NCBI RefSeq assembly: GCF_964266745.1
Contig: NZ_CAXWGX010000026.1
Span: 248,001-312,000, forward strand
Direction of reading: 5' to 3'
DNA length: 64,000 nt
DNA from: Propionicimonas sp020161015
Lineage (GTDB): Bacteria > Actinomycetota > Actinomycetes > Propionibacteriales > Propionibacteriaceae
Positions within the stretch are counted from its first letter, which is position 1. Every line of letters begins with the position of its first letter. Below are positions 22,841-30,920 of this stretch, one piece after another. A model generated the notes under the pieces. The model did not search any database. It saw nothing but the letters and a program-made list of their open reading frames with translations, and was not told where the DNA came from. The position numbers and the translations under genes were made by a program.

Positions 22841-22856
22841 GCCCTTGTCAGGGGGC
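22841..22856. repeat. Stem-loop copy 5' of tRNA-Ala
   Basis: GCCCTTGTCAGGGGGC, about 75 bp upstream of the tRNA, nearly identical to the complement of the hairpin downstream of it. The remaining gap 22857-22919 shows nothing else recognisable. Confidence 0.5.
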
Positions 22857-22919
22857 AACGACCAGGGTCAGGGCACCGTGCCGGGCGCTGTCCGAATCGT
22901 GAAATTCGGGTCCGCCATC

Positions 22920-22925
22920 TACCCT
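22920..22925 (+). promoter_or_regulatory. Leaderless -10 (TACCCT) of DUF5318 gene
   Basis: TACCCT ends 7 bases before the ATG at 22933. Confidence 0.5.
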
Positions 22926-22932
22926 TGAAGCC

Positions 22933-23352
22933 ATGTGGTCGAAGCGGGAAGAGGTGGATTACGCCCTCCAGCGGCGCAATGCGCTGCAGGCGCTGCGGCG
23001 TCCCTCCCGCTCCCTGGACGGCACCGACGTGTGCGACGCGGACCCCCTGCTGCTGCGCGCCGCGCTGCACCACGGCGAGGAGTCCGGCGTGCCCTGCCCG
23101 ATCTGCTCGGCCCCCCGGCTGGTGAACCTGCACTACGTGTTCGGCGACCAGTTGGGCCAGTACTCCGGACGGATCCGCTCCACCGCCGAACTGGAGCAGA
23201 TGCAGTCCGAGTACGGCGAGTTCACGGTTCGCGTCGTCGAGGTCTGCGTCGACTGCGGCTGGAACCACATGATCCTTTCCTTCCTGCTGGGCGACGGCGT
23301 GAAGCGCCGCCCGCCCCGCCGTCAGCGGACCGTCGAGGACATCTATGGCTGA
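22933..23352 (+). CDS. DUF5318-family zinc-ribbon-like protein
   Basis: A 139-aa cytoplasmic protein with two CxxC knuckles (VPCPICSAP and VCVDCGWNH), probably binding one zinc. This is the DUF5318 pattern. In mycobacteria and relatives a small protein of this type precedes a class A penicillin-binding protein, as I recall for the Rv0049-ponA1 region; the same order holds here. It overlaps the penicillin-binding protein gene by 8 bp, so translation is coupled and a cell-wall link is likely. The function itself is unknown. Confidence 0.85.
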   Translation: MWSKREEVDYALQRRNALQALRRPSRSLDGTDVCDADPLLLRAALHHGEESGVPCPICSAPRLVNLHYVFGDQLGQYSGRIRSTAELEQMQSEYGEFTVRVVEVCVDCGWNHMILSFLLGDGVKRRPPRRQRTVEDIYG

Positions 23353-25510
23353 ACCCAAGCGCTCCGCCGGCACGCGGAACGCCACGAAGACCACGACCGG
23401 CAAGGGCCGGCGCAAGAGCCCGCTGTGGCGGCGCATCCTGCTGTGGACCCTGTCGATGTTCCTCGTCGTCGGCGTCATCGGGGCCGGCGTGGTCGCGTAC
23501 GCGTACATGACGATCAAGCTGCCCGACCCCAACTCGGACTTCCGCACGAACACGACCTTCGTCTACTACGCCGACGGCAAGACGAAGATCGGCTCCTACC
23601 AGGTGCAGAACCGGCAGACGATCCCCTACGACGCGATGCCGCAGAACGTGAAGGACGCGATCGTCGCGGCCGAGAACCGCACGTTCTGGACCGACCCGGG
23701 CATCTCGGCGTCCGGCCTGTTCCGCGCCGCGCTCGGGGTCGTGGGCCTCGCCCCCGCGGACGTGACCGCCTCCGGCGGCGGGTCCACGCTCACCCAGCAG
23801 TACATCAAGATCATGTACCTCACCCAGGAGAAGACCTTCACCCGCAAGGCGAAGGAACTGCTGCTCGCGGCCAAGATGGGCCAGACGCTGAGCAAGCAGG
23901 ACATCCTCGAGGGCTACCTGAACACGGTCTACTTCGGCCGCGGCGCCTACGGCATCGAGGCGGCGGCGCAGGCGTACTTCAACGTCCCCGCGTCCAAGCT
24001 CGACCTCGCCCAGTCGGTGGCCCTCGCCGCGATCGTGAACTCCCCGGGCAACCTCGACCCGGCGCAGGGCGACAAGCAGGCCGCCGACCTGCTGGAGCGG
24101 TACCAGTACACCCTCAACGGCATGGTCGAGATGGGCGCGATCACGGCTGCGGAGAAGGCCGAGATCTACGACTCCCTGCCGAAGTTCCCGAAGCAGGCAC
24201 GGGACTCGCAGTGGGGCGGCCCGAAGGGCTTCCTGCTGAGCATGGTGAAGCGTGAACTGCTGGCCAACGGCTTCACCGAGGAGCAGATCACCGGCGGCGG
24301 GCTGAAGGTCGTCACCACCTTCGACGCCGACGCCCAGGACGCAGCGGTCGCCGCGGCGCAGAAGATGACGCTGCAGGCCGCCGCCGGGAAGAAGAAGGCG
24401 GCCAAGCAGCTGCACGCGGCGATCGCCTCCGTCGACAACGCCACCGGGGGCGTGATCGCGCTGTACGGCGGCCCGGACTTCCTGAAGAGCCAGTGGAACT
24501 GGGCGAACAACCCCCGTCCGACCGGTTCGACCTTCAAGACCTACGCGCTGGCCGCCGCGCTGCGCAACGGCTGGACGCTGACCGACAAGCTCAACGGCAA
24601 CTCGTTCACGCCGAAGGGCGACTCCGTCCCCGTGCACAACGCGGACGGCAACCACGGCACGGTGACGCTCCAGAACGCCACCACGCACTCGATCAACTCC
24701 GCCTTCGTCGACCTCGTGACACAGATCCCGAACGGGCCGGCGGAGGTGCAGCGCGCCGCGGAGGACGCCGGCCTGCCGGTCGACGGCCACTGGGACCTCA
24801 GCAACCGCATCCCGCTGGGCAACTCCGAGGTCAGCCCGCTGAACCAGGCGATCGGCTACTCCACGTTCGCCAACCAGGGCATCCGGCACACCGCCCACGT
24901 CGTCAAGGAGGTGTTCGACGCCGACGGCAACAGCCGCTACGTCGCCGACACCGAGGGCACGCTCACCATCGACGCCGACGTGGCCACCGACGTCACCTAC
25001 GCGCTGACCAAGGTGACCCAGGACGGCACCGGCTACCGCGCGTCCCAGCTGGGCTACCCGGTGGCCGGCAAGACGGGGTCCGCGTACTACAAGACGCCCA
25101 ACGGCGTTGGCGAGAAGATGGTGGCCGCATGGTTCGTCGGCTACACCCGCCAGGTGACCACGGCCGTGATGTACGTCAAGGGCCCCCAGGGCACCGACGA
25201 CCTGGGACGGCACTTCTTCGGCTCGACGTTCCCGCTGTCGACCTGGCTGGAGTACATGAAGACGGCCATGCGCGGCCTGGACCGGCTCGAGTTCGACCCG
25301 CCGACCACGCGCACCTCGACCCAGACGCCGAAGCCCAAGCCGACGCCGACCGTCACCGCGACACCGACCCCGACGGCGACCGACGTCCCGACGTCCACCG
25401 AGTCGCCGACCACCGATCCGACCACCGAGCCGACCGCCACGACGACGCCGACCACCTCGCCCACGGCCACCGAGGCGAAACCGGGCGATCCGACCGCCAA
25501 GGGCCCCTAG
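23345..25510 (+). CDS. Class A penicillin-binding protein (transglycosylase/transpeptidase)
   Basis: A bifunctional peptidoglycan synthase of 721 aa. A basic cytoplasmic start is followed by one membrane helix (about 29-53). The GT51 domain shows the catalytic Glu in AENRTFW (~110) and GGSTLTQQYIK. The transpeptidase domain shows STFK (~395, Ser nucleophile), SIN in HSINSAF, and KTGS (~576). The last ~65 residues are a Thr/Pro-rich tail (TPTVTATPTPTATD), plausibly wall-embedded or O-mannosylated. Two GT-C mannosyltransferase genes follow, which fits that idea but does not prove it. Confidence 0.95.
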   Translation: MAEPKRSAGTRNATKTTTGKGRRKSPLWRRILLWTLSMFLVVGVIGAGVVAYAYMTIKLPDPNSDFRTNTTFVYYADGKTKIGSYQVQNRQTIPYDAMPQNVKDAIVAAENRTFWTDPGISASGLFRAALGVVGLAPADVTASGGGSTLTQQYIKIMYLTQEKTFTRKAKELLLAAKMGQTLSKQDILEGYLNTVYFGRGAYGIEAAAQAYFNVPASKLDLAQSVALAAIVNSPGNLDPAQGDKQAADLLERYQYTLNGMVEMGAITAAEKAEIYDSLPKFPKQARDSQWGGPKGFLLSMVKRELLANGFTEEQITGGGLKVVTTFDADAQDAAVAAAQKMTLQAAAGKKKAAKQLHAAIASVDNATGGVIALYGGPDFLKSQWNWANNPRPTGSTFKTYALAAALRNGWTLTDKLNGNSFTPKGDSVPVHNADGNHGTVTLQNATTHSINSAFVDLVTQIPNGPAEVQRAAEDAGLPVDGHWDLSNRIPLGNSEVSPLNQAIGYSTFANQGIRHTAHVVKEVFDADGNSRYVADTEGTLTIDADVATDVTYALTKVTQDGTGYRASQLGYPVAGKTGSAYYKTPNGVGEKMVAAWFVGYTRQVTTAVMYVKGPQGTDDLGRHFFGSTFPLSTWLEYMKTAMRGLDRLEFDPPTTRTSTQTPKPKPTPTVTATPTPTATDVPTSTESPTTDPTTEPTATTTPTTSPTATEAKPGDPTAKGP

Positions 25511-25513
25511 GAT
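25508..25513 (+). promoter_or_regulatory. Leaderless -10 (TAGGAT) of GT87 gene
   Basis: TAGGAT begins inside the stop codon of the penicillin-binding protein gene and ends 6 bases before the GTG at 25520. It could give an extra internal start in the operon. Confidence 0.5.
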
Positions 25514-25519
25514 CACGGG

Positions 25520-26869
25520 GTGAGCAACCCAGGGCCGGTGCTGTCGAGAGTGCTCGGCGGCCCGCTCGGTCGCCACGCCCGGCCCGGTGGGCTGTGGTTC
25601 TCCCCGGCACCGTGGACGTACCTCGCCCTCACGGTCTCGTGGTTGATCGTGATGGTGCGGCAGATCCCCTGCCAGAACACCTCCAACCAGTACCTGCCGT
25701 GGATGTGCTACTCCGACATCCCCGTCCTCTACTACTGGCGTGGTCTCAAGGACGGCCAGATCCCGTTCCTCCAGACCGACCTGGAGTACCCCGTGCTCAC
25801 CGGGGCGTTCATGGAGTTCTCGCGCCGCCTCGTGCTCGCGTTCGGCGGCCAGAGCCGCCCCGGGCTGAGCGGCGACGAGGTCGCCCACGCCACGCAGCTG
25901 TTCTTCGGCATCACGGCCGTGCTGCTGTTCGTGCTGATGGGCGTCCTGGTCTGGGCCCACCTCCAGATGCACCGTCCCTGGGACGCGCTGCTGATCGCGA
26001 TCTCCCCGGCCATCTGGACCGCGGGACTGATCAACTGGGACGCGCTCGTGCTCGCGCTGACCGCCCTCGGCCTGCTGGCGTGGTCGCGGCGCGCGCCCGT
26101 CTGGGCCGGGGTGTGGCTCGGGCTCGGCGTCGCGGCGAAGCTGTATCCGGCGCTGCTGCTGATCCCGCTCACGGTGCTGTGCGTGCGCACCAACCGCATC
26201 AAGCCGTTGCTGCTCGCCTACGCCGGGGCGGCCGCGTCCTGGGTGGCGGTGAACCTCCCGGTCTACCTGATGGCGCCGCAGGGGTGGCTGAACTTCTGGA
26301 CGTTCAACGTCGAGCGTGGCGGTGACCTCGGCTCGATCTGGTACGTGCTGGGACTGATGGACATCCAGATCGCGTCGGTCTCGAGGCTCGAGGCGGCGTT
26401 GATGGTGGTCGGCACGATCGCGATCTGCGCACTGCTGATGCTCATGCCGCGCCGCCCGCGGCTGGCCCAGGGCGCGTTCCTGATCGTCGCCCTGTTCCTG
26501 ATCGTGAACAAGGTGTACTCCCCGCAGTACGTGCTCTGGCTGCTCCCGCTGCTGGTGCTCGCCCGTCCCCGGCTGGTCGACTGGGTCGCCTTCAGCCTCG
26601 CGGAGACCGCGTACTTCGCGGCGATCTGGGGACACCTGGACCACGGCCTGGCCAACGGTGCCGGTCAGGACCGCCTGTACTGGGCGGCCGTCTTCCTGCG
26701 CGTCGCCGTCCAGCTGTGGCTGTGCGCGCGCGTCGTGCGCGACATGGTCGACCCGTCCCGCGACGTCGTGCGCGCAGGGGGAAGGGACGACCCGGACGGC
26801 GGGGTGCTCGACGAGGCGCCGGACGCCGCCTGGGTGCGGCGGTTCGTCCGCGTCCCGGCCACGACGTGA
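25520..26869 (+). CDS. GT87-family (DUF2029) polyprenyl-phosphate mannosyltransferase
   Basis: A protein of 449 aa with about ten membrane helices, the GT-C fold of DUF2029/GT87 enzymes such as mycobacterial PimE. LEYPVLTGAFMEF contains the conserved E-Y-P of the first extracellular loop, and NKVYSPQYVLWLLPLL matches the late family block. Such enzymes use polyprenyl-phosphate mannose outside the membrane. Placement after the penicillin-binding protein matches the mycobacterial ponA1-Rv0051 order as I recall it. The acceptor could be a glycolipid or an exported protein. GTG start, GTGA overlap with the next gene. Confidence 0.86.
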   Translation: MSNPGPVLSRVLGGPLGRHARPGGLWFSPAPWTYLALTVSWLIVMVRQIPCQNTSNQYLPWMCYSDIPVLYYWRGLKDGQIPFLQTDLEYPVLTGAFMEFSRRLVLAFGGQSRPGLSGDEVAHATQLFFGITAVLLFVLMGVLVWAHLQMHRPWDALLIAISPAIWTAGLINWDALVLALTALGLLAWSRRAPVWAGVWLGLGVAAKLYPALLLIPLTVLCVRTNRIKPLLLAYAGAAASWVAVNLPVYLMAPQGWLNFWTFNVERGGDLGSIWYVLGLMDIQIASVSRLEAALMVVGTIAICALLMLMPRRPRLAQGAFLIVALFLIVNKVYSPQYVLWLLPLLVLARPRLVDWVAFSLAETAYFAAIWGHLDHGLANGAGQDRLYWAAVFLRVAVQLWLCARVVRDMVDPSRDVVRAGGRDDPDGGVLDEAPDAAWVRRFVRVPATT

Positions 26870-27966
26870 CCCGCGGCGCCGGCCGGGCGGCTCCCGTCGC
26901 CGACGCCCGACTCGTGGTGCAGGCGTGGGTGGGCACCCGCCTGGTGATGGTCGTGGTCGCCGTGTGGGTGATGCTGGCCGAGCATCGCGCGGTCGGCGAC
27001 GTCCTCGGCAACTGGGACGTCGCGCACTACCTCGGCATCGCCGAGAACGGTTACGCGGAGCCGAACTCGATCGCGTTCTTCCCCGGCTGGCCGCTGCTGG
27101 TACGCGTGGCCTCGCTGACGGGGCTGCCGGCGCTGTGGGCAGGGGTGCTGCTGGCCCTGGCCGCGTCCGGGGTCGCCGCGGCAGCCCTCCACCGGCTCGC
27201 CGGGGCGCCGGCGGCGATCGCCTGGCTCCTCGCGCCCACCGCGGTCTTCACGCTGGTGCCCTACACGGAGTCGCTGTTCTGCGCCGCCGCCTTCTGGGCA
27301 TGGGAGCGGGCCACGGCGAAGCAGTGGGGCGCGGCGGCCGTCCTGGCAGCGCTGGCGGCGTCCGTGCGTGTGTCCGGGCTGTTCCTGATCGCAGCGCTGG
27401 CCGTGCTGGCGCTCACCCAGGCCGGGTCGTCGCGGGAGCGTGGACGGCGGCTGCTGTGGCTCGCCCTGCCGGTGTCGGTGGTGGCGGCCTACGTGGGCTA
27501 CCTGTTCTCGGTCACCGGCCGCTGGACGGCGTGGTTCGACGCCCAGGCCTCGGGGTGGGCCCGGGGTTTCGCGTGGCCGTGGGACTCGCTGCGGCACACG
27601 CTCGAGGTGCTGGAACCCGGCGCGTACGCCGACCACCCGGAGTGGCAGTGGGTGTTCCTCGCCGAGCTGGTGAGCATGGTGGTCGGACTGCTGGTGACGG
27701 CGATCTGCCTCGTCCAGCGGCGCTGGGCCGAGGCCACCTGGGTCGGCCTGCAGGTGCTGGCCTTCGCGACCTCGTACTGGTTCATGAGCGTGAACCGTGC
27801 CGTCCTGCTGTGGTTCCCGCTGTGGATGCTGTTGGGACGCCTGGCCGAGAGCCGTCGTCGCCTGCCCACCTGGCGGGCGGTGCTCATCGGCCTTGCCGTG
27901 GCCGGTGCGCTGGTGGTGCAGGCGGTCTGGTCGTGGCTGTTCTTCACCGGCCGCTGGGCGAGCTGA
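26866..27966 (+). CDS. GT-C mannosyltransferase (PIG-V-like)
   Basis: A protein of 366 aa with about eight to nine hydrophobic helices. NWDVAHYLGIAENGY (about 47-61) has the conserved W-D-x-x-H/Y of PIG-V-like mannosyltransferases, followed by IAFFPGWPLLVR, also typical (FFPxxPxL). A PYTESLFCA helix corresponds to the usual P-Y-S-E-S-L-F block. Donor is predicted to be polyprenyl-phosphate mannose. Translational coupling (GTGA) to the GT87 gene suggests successive steps on one acceptor, which sequence cannot name. Confidence 0.83.
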   Translation: MTRGAGRAAPVADARLVVQAWVGTRLVMVVVAVWVMLAEHRAVGDVLGNWDVAHYLGIAENGYAEPNSIAFFPGWPLLVRVASLTGLPALWAGVLLALAASGVAAAALHRLAGAPAAIAWLLAPTAVFTLVPYTESLFCAAAFWAWERATAKQWGAAAVLAALAASVRVSGLFLIAALAVLALTQAGSSRERGRRLLWLALPVSVVAAYVGYLFSVTGRWTAWFDAQASGWARGFAWPWDSLRHTLEVLEPGAYADHPEWQWVFLAELVSMVVGLLVTAICLVQRRWAEATWVGLQVLAFATSYWFMSVNRAVLLWFPLWMLLGRLAESRRRLPTWRAVLIGLAVAGALVVQAVWSWLFFTGRWAS

Positions 27967-28119
27967 GACGGGTGCCGGTGTGGCGGGCGCGCCGCTGCTG
28001 ACCTGAATTCATCGCTAGAGGAATGAAGGGGGACGGGCGCCCCGGGTGCGCGAACGGGCCCCGTGCGGGTACTTCCTCTGGTGACGGCGACGCAGCCGTC
28101 AGGGAACTGGGAGGACCGG

Positions 28120-28611
28120 ATGGACAACAACACGCTGGTGTGGATCGTCGTGGCGGTGGTGGTGGTCGCGGTGGTGCTCGGCCTCGCCATGGCGCTGGGG
28201 AGGCGGAACCGGGCGCGGCTGGAAGCCCACAGGGCCGAGAAGGCCGCTGAGCTGGCGAACCGCGGACAGGAGTCCGAGCTGCGGGCGCGGGAGCAGGCGG
28301 CCGAGGCGGCCCGGCAGCAGGCGGATGCCCAACGGGCGCGCATGGAGGCCGAGCGACTCGAGCGAGAGGCGCGGGACCGGGCGGAGGACGCGGAGCGCGC
28401 CCGGCGCGCGGCACAGGCCGACCTGGAGAACGCCGCCCGGCTCGACCCGTCCGCCGGCTCGACGCCGCGGCGGGTGGAGGACGCCGGGGTCGATCACCGG
28501 GCCGCGCGCGGGCAGGAGCGTGCGGCGAGCGGCGACCTGGGCGGGTACGCCGCGGGCGGGCAGCAGCCCGTCCTTCGGCCCGAGGACGCCACGCGACCCG
28601 AGGGGCGCTGA
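28120..28611 (+). CDS. Single-pass membrane protein with long coiled coil
   Basis: A 163-aa protein: one N-terminal helix (about 6-27, WIVVAVVVVAVVLGLAMALG), then ~75 residues of charged Ala/Glu/Arg/Gln heptads (AEAARQQADAQRARMEAERLE), certainly coiled coil, then a Gly/Pro/Arg-rich tail. Not assignable to a named family. The ATG follows GGAGG. A GGGTA at 28067-28071 could be part of a stress promoter but the -35 is poor. A long stem-loop follows the stop. A structural or scaffold role at the membrane is only a guess. Confidence 0.72.
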   Translation: MDNNTLVWIVVAVVVVAVVLGLAMALGRRNRARLEAHRAEKAAELANRGQESELRAREQAAEAARQQADAQRARMEAERLEREARDRAEDAERARRAAQADLENAARLDPSAGSTPRRVEDAGVDHRAARGQERAASGDLGGYAAGGQQPVLRPEDATRPEGR

Positions 28612-28662
28612 GCGACCGGGAGCGACGGGCCGGTCCACTCCGTGGGTCGGCTCTCGCTCCCC

Positions 28663-28700
28663 GGGCTGGGGGATCCGGACTGCCCGGAATTCCCCAGCCC
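28663..28700 (+). terminator. Stem-loop after the coiled-coil gene
   Basis: GGGCTGGGG (28663-28671) pairs with CCCCAGCCC (28692-28700), with an inner TCCGG/CCGGA stem. It lies 51 bp past the stop and before the dehydrogenase promoter. Confidence 0.65.
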
Positions 28701-28736
28701 AGGGCACGAAGCGCGTGTCACGGCACGGGCCGGCGA

Positions 28737-28766
28737 TTGACACCTTTGGTTACGTAACCGTAAGTT
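28737..28766 (+). promoter_or_regulatory. Promoter and operator of the 2-oxoacid dehydrogenase operon
   Basis: TTGACA (28737-28742) is a perfect -35; TAAGTT (28761-28766) is a possible -10 at 18 bp. Between them GGTTACGTAACC (28748-28759) is a perfect 12-bp palindrome, followed by a partial repeat CCGTAAGTTA. A regulator bound there would cover the promoter spacer. Confidence 0.6.
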
Positions 28767-28807
28767 ATTGGGTGCTGCCGGAGCCCACGCCACCGAGGAG
28801 AACCCTT

Positions 28808-29935
28808 TTGACCGAGCCCGCAGGCACGACCGCGACGGACCCGGGCGACGTCCCCGTCCAGTTGCTCGCTCCCGATGGACGCCGCGTCGACCACCCCGAC
28901 TTCGCCTTCACCGGCACGGACGCCGAGATCGCCGCCCACCTGCGCGACATGGTGCTCACCCGGCGGATCGACACCGAGGCGACCGCGCTCCAGCGCAAGG
29001 GCGAGCTCGGCCTGTGGCCGCCGCTGCTGGGCCAGGAGGCCGCCCAGATCGGCTCGGCCCGCGCCACGCGCGACCCCGACCTGGTCGTCCCGTCCTACCG
29101 CGAGCACGGCGTGGCCTGGTGCCTGGGGGTCGACCCGATCGATCTGCTGGGCACCTTCCGCGGGACCGACATGGTCGACTGGCCCTCACGTCCGGACGGG
29201 TTCCACCTGTACTCGTTCGTGATCGGCACGCAGACCCTCCACGGCGTGGGGATGGCGATGGCGCTCCAGCGCGAGCACCGGGTGGGCAACGACGACGCCG
29301 CGGCCAACGGCGCGGTGGTGGTCTACTTCGGGGACGGGGCGACGAGCCAGGGCGACGTGAACGAGGCCTTCGTGTTCGCGGCCTCCGCGAACGCGCCGGT
29401 GGTGTTCTTCTGCCAGAACAACCAGTACGCGATCAGCGAGCCCACCTCGCTCCAGTCGCGGATCCCGCTGTACCGGCGTGCCGCGGGGTTCGGGTTCCCC
29501 GGCGTCCGCGTCGACGGCAACGACGTGCTCGCCGTCCAGGCCGTGACCACGTGGGCCCTGGAGCACGCGCGCCGCGGCGGCGGGCCGGTGCTGGTGGAGG
29601 CCTTCACCTACCGCATGGGCGCCCACACCACGTCCGACGACCCCAGCAAGTACCGCACCCGCGACGAGGAGGGCGAGTGGGGCGCGCGGGACCCGATCGC
29701 GCGGGTCAGGTCCTACCTGCTCTCCGCGGGCGCGATCGACCAGGCCTGGCTCGACGACCTCGCGGCGGAGTCCGAGGCCCTCGCCGAGCGGCTGCGGGCG
29801 GGCTGCCTCGCGCTGCCCGAACCCGAGCTGGCCGACCAGTGGCGCAACGTGTACGCGACCACTCCCGACCGGCTCGTCCGCCAGCGCGAGGAGTACCTCG
29901 CCTACGAGGCGTCCTTCGCGGAGGAGGCCCGATGA
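28808..29935 (+). CDS. 2-oxoacid dehydrogenase E1 component, alpha subunit
   Basis: A 375-aa thiamine-diphosphate decarboxylase subunit of pyruvate or branched-chain 2-oxoacid dehydrogenase. The cofactor motif GDGATSQGDVNEAF (about 175-188) ends with NNQYAIS (~207). YRMGAHTTSDDPSKYR is the phosphorylation-loop region of E1 alpha subunits. The TTG start at 28808 is supported by GAGGAG seven bases upstream. It overlaps E1 beta by 4 bp. No E3 gene is nearby, so dihydrolipoamide dehydrogenase is expected elsewhere. Branched-chain versus pyruvate substrate cannot be fixed from sequence; I lean to branched-chain. Confidence 0.9.
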   Translation: MTEPAGTTATDPGDVPVQLLAPDGRRVDHPDFAFTGTDAEIAAHLRDMVLTRRIDTEATALQRKGELGLWPPLLGQEAAQIGSARATRDPDLVVPSYREHGVAWCLGVDPIDLLGTFRGTDMVDWPSRPDGFHLYSFVIGTQTLHGVGMAMALQREHRVGNDDAAANGAVVVYFGDGATSQGDVNEAFVFAASANAPVVFFCQNNQYAISEPTSLQSRIPLYRRAAGFGFPGVRVDGNDVLAVQAVTTWALEHARRGGGPVLVEAFTYRMGAHTTSDDPSKYRTRDEEGEWGARDPIARVRSYLLSAGAIDQAWLDDLAAESEALAERLRAGCLALPEPELADQWRNVYATTPDRLVRQREEYLAYEASFAEEAR

Positions 29936-30906
29936 GCACGATGACGATGGCCAAGGCCCTCAACGCCGGCCTGCGCAGGGCCCTCGCGGACGACCCGAAG
30001 GTGCTGCTGGCCGGGGAGGACATCGGCCGCCTCGGCGGCGTCTTCCGGATCACAGAGGGCCTCCAGGCCGAGTTCGGCGAGGACCGGGTGATCGACTCGC
30101 CCCTGGGCGAGGCGGGCATCGTCGGCACTGCTGTCGGGCTCGCGCTGCGCGGCTTCCGTCCCGTCGTCGAGATCCAGTTCGACGGGTTCGTGTACCCCGC
30201 CTTCGACCAGATCGTCTCGCAGGTCTCCCGGATGCGGTTCCGCTCGCACGGCCGTCTCGGCGTGCCGATGGTCGTCCGCATCCCCTACGGCGGCGGGATC
30301 GGTGCGATCGAGCACCACAGCGAGTCGCCGGAGGCGTACTTCGCGCACACGCCCGGCCTGAAGGTCGTCACCCCGTCCAACCCGCTGGACGCGTACTGGA
30401 TGATCCAGCAGGCCGTGGCCGACGACGACCCGGTGATCTTCTTCGAGCCGAAGCGTCGCTACCACGAGAAGGGAGAGGTCGACGTCGAGGCCGAGCCGCT
30501 CCCGCTGTACTCCTCCCGCGTGGTCACGCCCGGCACGGACGCCACCCTGCTCACGTACGGCCCGATGGTGCGCACCTGCGTCCAGGCCGCCGTGGCCGCC
30601 GCGGAGGAGGGCCGCTCGCTGGAGGTGGTCGACCTACGCTCGCTCTCGCCGCTGGACGACGAGGCGGTCTTCGCGTCCGTGCGGCGCACCGGGCGCGCGG
30701 TCGTCGTGCACGAGGCGGTCGGGACGCTCGGACTGGGCGCCGAACTGGCCGCCCGCATCCAGCAGGAGTGCTTCTACGAGCTCCAGGCGCCTGTGCTGCG
30801 GGTCACCGGCTACGACCTTCCCTACCCGCCGAGCCGGGTGGAGGATGGCTACCTGCCCGACCTCGACCGGGTGCTGGACGCCGTCGACCGATCACTGGCC
30901 CACTGA
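29932..30906 (+). CDS. 2-oxoacid dehydrogenase E1 component, beta subunit
   Basis: The 324-aa beta partner completes the E1 heterotetramer. Typical blocks are LLAGEDIGRLGGVFRITEGL, DSPLGEAGIVGTAVGLALRG, GAIEHHSESPEAYFAHTPGLKVVTPS and EVVDLRSLSPLDDEAV. The Glu of LGEAG is the one that activates the thiamine ring in this family. ATGA coupling to E1 alpha supports equal production. The E2 gene begins 14 bp later. Confidence 0.93.
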   Translation: MSTMTMAKALNAGLRRALADDPKVLLAGEDIGRLGGVFRITEGLQAEFGEDRVIDSPLGEAGIVGTAVGLALRGFRPVVEIQFDGFVYPAFDQIVSQVSRMRFRSHGRLGVPMVVRIPYGGGIGAIEHHSESPEAYFAHTPGLKVVTPSNPLDAYWMIQQAVADDDPVIFFEPKRRYHEKGEVDVEAEPLPLYSSRVVTPGTDATLLTYGPMVRTCVQAAVAAAEEGRSLEVVDLRSLSPLDDEAVFASVRRTGRAVVVHEAVGTLGLGAELAARIQQECFYELQAPVLRVTGYDLPYPPSRVEDGYLPDLDRVLDAVDRSLAH

Positions 30907-30920
30907 GGGGATCTCGGAAC

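Noticed and set aside
22693..22856. Integration site at tRNA-Ala
   Set aside because: No integrase, no duplicated tRNA 3' end and no atypical gene block next to it.
23222..26644. A 1140-codon open frame on the minus strand opposite the penicillin-binding protein and GT87 genes
   Set aside because: It mirrors two clearly identified genes, is composed of Arg/His/Gly/Asp-biased sequence typical of antisense frames in high-GC DNA, and has no recognisable domain.
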